Shown here: piece after piece, positions 59,993 through 64,000 of the stretch
Layout of the letters: every line of letters begins with the position of its first letter
How positions within the stretch are numbered: the stretch's first letter is position 1
DNA from: Amycolatopsis benzoatilytica AK 16/65
Lineage (GTDB): Bacteria; Actinomycetota; Actinomycetes; Mycobacteriales; Pseudonocardiaceae
DNA: 64,000 bases
Assembly: GCF_000383915.1 (NCBI RefSeq)
Contig: NZ_KB912942.1
Location: forward strand, 7,382,388-7,446,387
Reading direction: 5' to 3'
Notes under the pieces: generated by a model
Told to the model about the DNA's origin: nothing
Database searches by the model: none
The model's input: the letters and a program-made list of their open reading frames with translations, nothing else
Translations under genes and position numbers: made by a program

Positions 59993-62317
59993 GCGAACCC
60001 TGACACGGACAGTCGGACAAACACTGTGACCAGCACTGTTGTTAGTACAGACACCACCGCAGCGGCCGCGGCGACCCCGGAAACGAGCCAGCCGTACGTC
60101 GAACTCGGCCTCGCCGACGACGAGTACGCGCGGATCCGGGAGATCCTCGGCCGCCGGCCCACCGACGCCGAGCTCGCGATGTACTCGGTGATGTGGAGCG
60201 AGCACTGCTCCTACAAGTCCTCGAAGAAGCACCTGCGCTACTTCGGCGAAACCGCCACCGACGAGATGAAGGCCAAGATGCTGGCCGGCATCGGCGAGAA
60301 CGCGGGCGTCGTCGACATCGGCGACGGCTGGGCGGTCACCTTCAAGGTGGAGAGCCACAACCATCCGTCCTACGTGGAGCCGTATCAGGGCGCTGCCACC
60401 GGCGTCGGCGGCATCGTGCGCGACATCATGGCGATGGGCGCGCGCCCGCTCGCGGTGCAGGACGCGCTGCGTTTCGGCCCCGCCGACGCACCCGACACCA
60501 AGCGCGTGCTCCCCGGCGTGGTCGCGGGCGTCGGCGGCTACGGCAACTGCCTTGGCCTGCCGAACATCGGCGGCGAGCTGGTTTTCGACCCGTCGTATGC
60601 GGGAAACCCGCTGGTCAACGCGCTCTGCGTCGGTGCGATGCGCACCGAGGACCTGCACCTGGCGTTCGCGTCCGGCGCTGGCAACAAGATCATCCTGTTC
60701 GGCGCGCGCACCGGCCTCGACGGCATCGGCGGCGTGTCCGTGCTCGCCAGCGACACTTTCTCCGGCGACGAGTCCGCGGCCGGCCGGCGCAAGCTGCCGA
60801 GCGTGCAGGTCGGCGACCCGTTCACCGAGAAGGTGCTCATCGAGTGCTGCCTCGACCTGTTCCGCGAGAAGCTGGTCATCGGCATCCAGGACCTCGGCGG
60901 CGCCGGGCTGTCCTGCGCGACGTCCGAGCTGGCGGCGGCCGGCGACGGCGGCATGCACATCTACCTGGACCGGGTTCCGCTGCGCGCCACCGGGATGACC
61001 CCGGCCGAGGTGCTCTCGAGCGAATCGCAGGAACGCATGTGCGCGGTCGTCGCGCCGGAGAACGTCGAGGCGTTCATGGCGGTGTGCGCCAAGTGGGACG
61101 TCCTCGCCACCGACATCGGCGAGGTCACCGACGGCGAGCACCTCGTCATCACCTGGAACGACGAGATCGTGGTCGACGTGCCTGCGCACACCGTCGCGCA
61201 CCAGGGCCCGGTCTATGACCGCCCGATCGAGCGCCCGGCGTTCCAGGACGGCCTGGTCGCCGACACCTCGGCGAAGCTGCCCCGCCCGTCGACGCCCGAC
61301 GAGCTGCGCGCGGACTTCCTGAAGCTCATCGCGTCGCCGAACCAGGCGTCGAAGGAATGGGTGACCTCCCAGTACGACCGCTACGTGCGCGGCAACTCGG
61401 TGCTCGCCCAGCCGTCCGACTCGGGCATGATCCGGATCGACGAGGAGAGCAACCGCGGCGTCTCGGTGTCCACCGACTGCAACGCGAAGTTCGTCTACCT
61501 CGACCCGTACCGCGGCGCGCAGCTCGCGCTGGCCGAGGCGTACCGGAACGTGGCGACCGGCGGCGCGACCCCGGTCGCGGTGTCCGACTGCCTGAACTTC
61601 GGCGCGCCGACCGACCCGGGCGTGATGTGGCAGTTCGAGCGGGCCGTGCACGGCCTCGCGGACGCCTGCGTCGAGCTGGGCATCCCGGTCACCGGCGGCA
61701 ACGTCAGCTTCTTCAACCAGACCGGTGACACGGCGATCCTGCCCACTCCGGTGATCGCGGTCCTCGGCGTGATCGACGACGTCACCCGCCGCATCCCTAC
61801 CGGCATCGGCGCGGAAGCGGGCGAGACCCTGCTGCTGCTCGGCGAAACCCACGACGAGCTGGACGGCTCGGCCTGGGCCCGCGAGCTGCACGGCCACCTC
61901 GGCGGCGTCCCGCCGAAGGTGGACCTGGCCCGGGAGAAGCTGCTGGCCGAGGTGCTGGTGGCCGGTTCGCGCGACGGCATGATCTCCGCCGCGCACGACC
62001 TCGCCGACGGCGGACTGGCGCAGGCCCTCACCGAGACTGTCCTGATCGGACAGTGCGGGGCCCGGGTCTTCCTCGACCGCGACCAGGACCCGTTCGTGCA
62101 GCTGTTCTCCGAGTCGTCCGGCCGCGTCTTGGTGGCCGTCCCGCGCACGGAAGAGCTGCGGTTCACGGAAATGTGCACCGCCCGCGGCCTGCCGTGGCGC
62201 AAGACCGGCGTGGTCGACCCGGAGTCGGGAACGCTGGAACTGCAGGGCGTCACCGAGTTCACCACCCAGGAACTGCGCGAGGCGTGGGAGAGCACGCTGC
62301 CGGCGCTGTTCAACTGA
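59990..62317 (+). CDS. purL: Phosphoribosylformylglycinamidine synthase subunit PurL
   Basis: 775-residue small-type PurL, the ATP-dependent synthetase of the PurLQS complex. [78 protein letters not shown] and [25 protein letters not shown] are diagnostic. The first ~45 residues ([23 protein letters not shown]) are a Thr/Ala-rich extension absent from many homologues. GTG 59990 lies 7 nt behind a TANNNT box. The gene is separated from purSQ by an ABC exporter pair on the other strand. Confidence 0.97.
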   Translation: MANPDTDSRTNTVTSTVVSTDTTAAAAATPETSQPYVELGLADDEYARIREILGRRPTDAELAMYSVMWSEHCSYKSSKKHLRYFGETATDEMKAKMLAGIGENAGVVDIGDGWAVTFKVESHNHPSYVEPYQGAATGVGGIVRDIMAMGARPLAVQDALRFGPADAPDTKRVLPGVVAGVGGYGNCLGLPNIGGELVFDPSYAGNPLVNALCVGAMRTEDLHLAFASGAGNKIILFGARTGLDGIGGVSVLASDTFSGDESAAGRRKLPSVQVGDPFTEKVLIECCLDLFREKLVIGIQDLGGAGLSCATSELAAAGDGGMHIYLDRVPLRATGMTPAEVLSSESQERMCAVVAPENVEAFMAVCAKWDVLATDIGEVTDGEHLVITWNDEIVVDVPAHTVAHQGPVYDRPIERPAFQDGLVADTSAKLPRPSTPDELRADFLKLIASPNQASKEWVTSQYDRYVRGNSVLAQPSDSGMIRIDEESNRGVSVSTDCNAKFVYLDPYRGAQLALAEAYRNVATGGATPVAVSDCLNFGAPTDPGVMWQFERAVHGLADACVELGIPVTGGNVSFFNQTGDTAILPTPVIAVLGVIDDVTRRIPTGIGAEAGETLLLLGETHDELDGSAWARELHGHLGGVPPKVDLAREKLLAEVLVAGSRDGMISAAHDLADGGLAQALTETVLIGQCGARVFLDRDQDPFVQLFSESSGRVLVAVPRTEELRFTEMCTARGLPWRKTGVVDPESGTLELQGVTEFTTQELREAWESTLPALFN

Positions 62318-62329
62318 GGCGCTAGCCGG

Positions 62330-62380
62330 CCGTGAAGGGAACATTGAGGGACTCAGAGTCCCTCAATGTTCCCTTCACGG
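62330..62380. repeat. Palindromic repeat, copy 6 (perfect arms, covarying)
   Basis: Perfect 25-bp arms at 62330-62354 and 62356-62380 around one A. The arm contains GGGAACATTGAGGG where other copies have GGGGCCCCTTG-type sequence, and the opposite arm carries the matching changes. It starts 13 nt after purL; its right end supplies the final Pro codon and TGA stop of the convergent pentapeptide-repeat gene. Confidence 0.93.
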
Positions 62381-63328
62381 CTTTGCGGCCTGGTCCGCCA
62401 CCGCGACCCAGCTGTTGTTCCCGGACCGCGCCAGCTGCCACCCCTTCGGCAGCCGCACCTCGGCGTCGTCCACAAAGGACGTATCGGTGAACACCGCTTC
62501 CTTGGCGAACACCGTCTCCTTGAACGTCGTCCGCCCCGCGAACCGGGTTCCGGTGAAGTCTGCCCGCTCCGCGAACTCGGTTCCGGAAAACCACGCCCGG
62601 TCCTGAAAAACCGCGTCCCGGCAGTGAAAATTGCCTACCAGCCGCCCAGGACCGGTGCCCGCCGCGGTGAAAAACGCCGCCCCGGTGAACACGCAGCCGC
62701 TGAAATTGGTGCTGCTGTACAGCGAAGCGTTCCGCAGCAGCAGTCCGCCGATCCGGCGGCGGGAAAGATCGAAGTATTCCAGCGCCGCCCCGGTCAGATC
62801 GAGATCCGGTCCCGGGCCGGGCGCGTCAGCGGGCGGCAGCAGATCGCCGACCAGGCGTTGCGCGGTGAGCCGGACCTGCAGTTCGCGTTCTTCGTCCGGA
62901 GTGCCGGGGTTCCCGGAGTAACGGCCGTGCGAATACGGCCGCCGGAGGTAGGAGCACAGCACGTCCAGCACGGTCTGCCGGTACTCCGGGCGGCTGCGCG
63001 CCAGCCCGGCCAGTGCGTGCAGAGCGCCGACACGCACCTGGTCGGCGTCGTGGCCGAGCAGTTCCACCGACTTGGCGAACCGCTCGTCCGAGATCCGTTC
63101 CCGGTCGACGTCGTGCCGCTGCTGTTCGATCGTCTGCCGGGCCTCTTCGACCCGGCGGCGGCGATCGTTGAGCCACAGTGCGTACAGCGCCACCACTGCA
63201 CCGCCGGCGAGCCCGCCAGTCTTCAGCGCGTCACTGCGGCTGGTGGCGGGGTCGGCGAGCAGCCAGCCGCCGACCCCGCACAGCAGAACCACGGACGCGA
63301 CGAACGTCCACAGCAGAGGCGAACGCAC
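62375..63328 (-). CDS. Pentapeptide-repeat membrane protein
   Basis: 317 residues: two N-terminal membrane helices (LLWTFVASVVLLCGVGGWLL and TGGLAGGAVVALYALWL), a charged coiled region (DRRRRVEEARQTIEQQRHDVDRERISDERFAKSVELLG), a helical HEAT-like segment, and a C-terminal right-handed pentapeptide helix (LRNASLYSSTNFSGCVFTGAAFF..., FSGTEFAERADFTGTRFAGRTTFKETVF). Similar proteins occur widely in actinobacteria; the function is unknown. GTG 63328 gives the first helix. The last Pro codon and stop come from palindromic repeat copy 6. Confidence 0.87.
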   Translation of the reverse strand: MRSPLLWTFVASVVLLCGVGGWLLADPATSRSDALKTGGLAGGAVVALYALWLNDRRRRVEEARQTIEQQRHDVDRERISDERFAKSVELLGHDADQVRVGALHALAGLARSRPEYRQTVLDVLCSYLRRPYSHGRYSGNPGTPDEERELQVRLTAQRLVGDLLPPADAPGPGPDLDLTGAALEYFDLSRRRIGGLLLRNASLYSSTNFSGCVFTGAAFFTAAGTGPGRLVGNFHCRDAVFQDRAWFSGTEFAERADFTGTRFAGRTTFKETVFAKEAVFTDTSFVDDAEVRLPKGWQLARSGNNSWVAVADQAAKP

Positions 63329-63331
63329 GAA

Positions 63332-64000
63332 TCAGAAGGCGAAAACGGTGAAGGAGCTGATGCAGAGGTTGCCGTTGTTCGGGTCGAGCAGCATCAAGCC
63401 GTTGGCCGTCTTACCGGACATCGAGCCGCCGAGCGTGGCGGTCGACAGGTACGGGTTCGCGTTCAGCTGCTTGATCGTGAGCTGCGGGTCGCTGCTCACC
63501 GCCTCGTCGATGTTCTTCTGCGCGGACCCACTGCTCTTGGCGCTGGCGCACAGCATCGCGGACGCACCGGCGCTGTCCTTGGCGTTGAGCTTGCCGATGA
63601 AGTTGTCGGCGAGCTGCTTAACCTGGGCGGTGTCCGCACCGCCGCTGCCCGGAGTACCGCTGTCGGTCGGCTCGGACGGGTCGTCCGACGGCAGCTGCGC
63701 CGACGACGAAGCCGGTGCCTGCTGCGACGGCACCGGAGCTTGCGACTGGTTCTGCGCCTGGTTGTCGCTCTTGTCCTTGCTCAGGAAGAAGCCCGGCGCG
63801 ACGAAGCCGGTGATGCCCAGTGCGGCGACCAGCACGACCGCGACCGCGATGCCGATCCACAGCCCGGTCTTGTTGCCCTTCGGCGGCTCGCCGCCCGGGC
63901 CGCCGGGGTACTGGCTCTGGTCCCAGCCCTGCTGCGGGAACTGCTGAGTGCCCTGGTAGGGCTGCTGCGGGTACGGTCCGCCCGGGTACTGCTGCTGGGC
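63332..64000 (-). CDS. Pro/Gln-rich single-pass membrane protein, 5' end missing
   Basis: Partial gene, open to the right window edge. The visible 222 residues begin in a tyrosine/proline/glutamine-rich cytoplasmic part (QQYPGGPYPQQPYQG..., GWDQSQYPGGPGGEPPKGNK), pass through one membrane helix (GLWIGIAVAVVLVAALGITGF), a Ser/Pro/Gln linker, and end in a small alpha/beta domain (AQVKQLADNFIGKLNAKDSAGASAMLCASAK...). This layout is typical of actinobacterial DUF4878/DUF4333-like surface proteins of unknown role. It lies 3 nt upstream of the pentapeptide-repeat gene on the same strand, so the two are likely one operon. Confidence 0.85.
   Translation of the reverse strand, partial: AQQQYPGGPYPQQPYQGTQQFPQQGWDQSQYPGGPGGEPPKGNKTGLWIGIAVAVVLVAALGITGFVAPGFFLSKDKSDNQAQNQSQAPVPSQQAPASSSAQLPSDDPSEPTDSGTPGSGGADTAQVKQLADNFIGKLNAKDSAGASAMLCASAKSSGSAQKNIDEAVSSDPQLTIKQLNANPYLSTATLGGSMSGKTANGLMLLDPNNGNLCISSFTVFAF

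Noticed and set aside
59873..62344. 823-codon open frame antisense to purL
   Set aside because: Low-complexity Arg/Val/Asp/His composition typical of antisense to GC-rich genes; purL is unambiguous on the plus strand.

Overview
The window is about 64 kb of very GC-rich, densely coded chromosome from an actinobacterium. Several points suggest Pseudonocardiales, most likely Amycolatopsis or a close relative (inference): F420/deazaflavin-type enzymes, ESX/type VII secretion proteins (EspG, WXG100, PPE-like, DUF3558 lipoprotein), XRE-DUF5753 regulators, SigE-type and ECF sigma factors, many GTG starts, and an fba / DUF3151 / purA neighbourhood that recalls the mycobacterial one. I see no tRNA, rRNA, IS element, prophage or CRISPR array.

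Layout. 1-5.9 kb: end of an F420-type oxidoreductase, class II aldolase fba, an MBL-fold hydrolase, a polytopic membrane protein, DUF3151 and an XRE-DUF5753 regulator. 5.4-13.3 kb: GNAT acetyltransferase, membrane GGDEF cyclase, MFS exporter, large FAD/NAD(P)-binding protein, a secreted GH18 glycosidase and a secreted HNH nuclease. 13.3-22.1 kb: purA, a Na+/H+ antiporter, an APC permease, VOC and Ddn-like proteins, a glycerophosphodiesterase and purD. 22.2-27.5 kb: a type VII accessory island (helical substrate-like protein, DUF3558 lipoprotein, PPE-like protein, EspG, small ESX-like protein, and a WXG100 protein fused to a lytic transglycosylase) with no EccC/EccD machinery in view. 27.5-32.7 kb: aminotransferase, HAD hydrolase, threonine aldolase, SigE-type sigma factor with membrane partner, TetR. 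32.7-37 kb: a sugar-acid cassette (GntR, lactonase, KDPG-type aldolase divergent from SDR and galactonate-type dehydratase) around a rare AT-rich palindromic operator. 37-44.2 kb: purB, an amino-acid ABC importer with two tandem binding proteins, MOSC protein, SAM hydrolase-like DUF62 protein and purC. 44.3-53.5 kb: second XRE-DUF5753 regulator, FMN reductase, degenerate DUF2334 protein, ECF sigma factor between two tiny membrane proteins, MBL hydrolase, ALDH plus lactate-oxidase-type enzyme, GT87 glycosyltransferase, methyltransferase. 53.5-64 kb: GMC oxidoreductase, purS-purQ, a heterodimeric ABC exporter, purL, a pentapeptide-repeat membrane protein and the end of a Pro/Gln-rich membrane protein.

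How it fits together. Seven purine genes (purA, purD, purB, purC, purS, purQ, purL) are scattered among accessory genes. Four of them (purD, purB, purC, purL) begin with GTG placed 6-7 nt behind a TANNNT -10 box, which predicts leaderless transcripts. The strongest non-genic signal is a family of about 51-bp palindromes (six full copies plus one half copy), mostly between convergent genes. Two copies have perfect 25-bp arms, one of which carries paired substitutions in both arms, and two supply the stop codon of a neighbouring gene. Other points of interest are an ABC exporter whose two subunits have lost complementary ATP-site motifs, a WXG100-transglycosylase fusion, a 118-nt antiparallel coding overlap, and a perfect 23-bp stem-loop. 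All function assignments are from reading the sequence; no database search was run.
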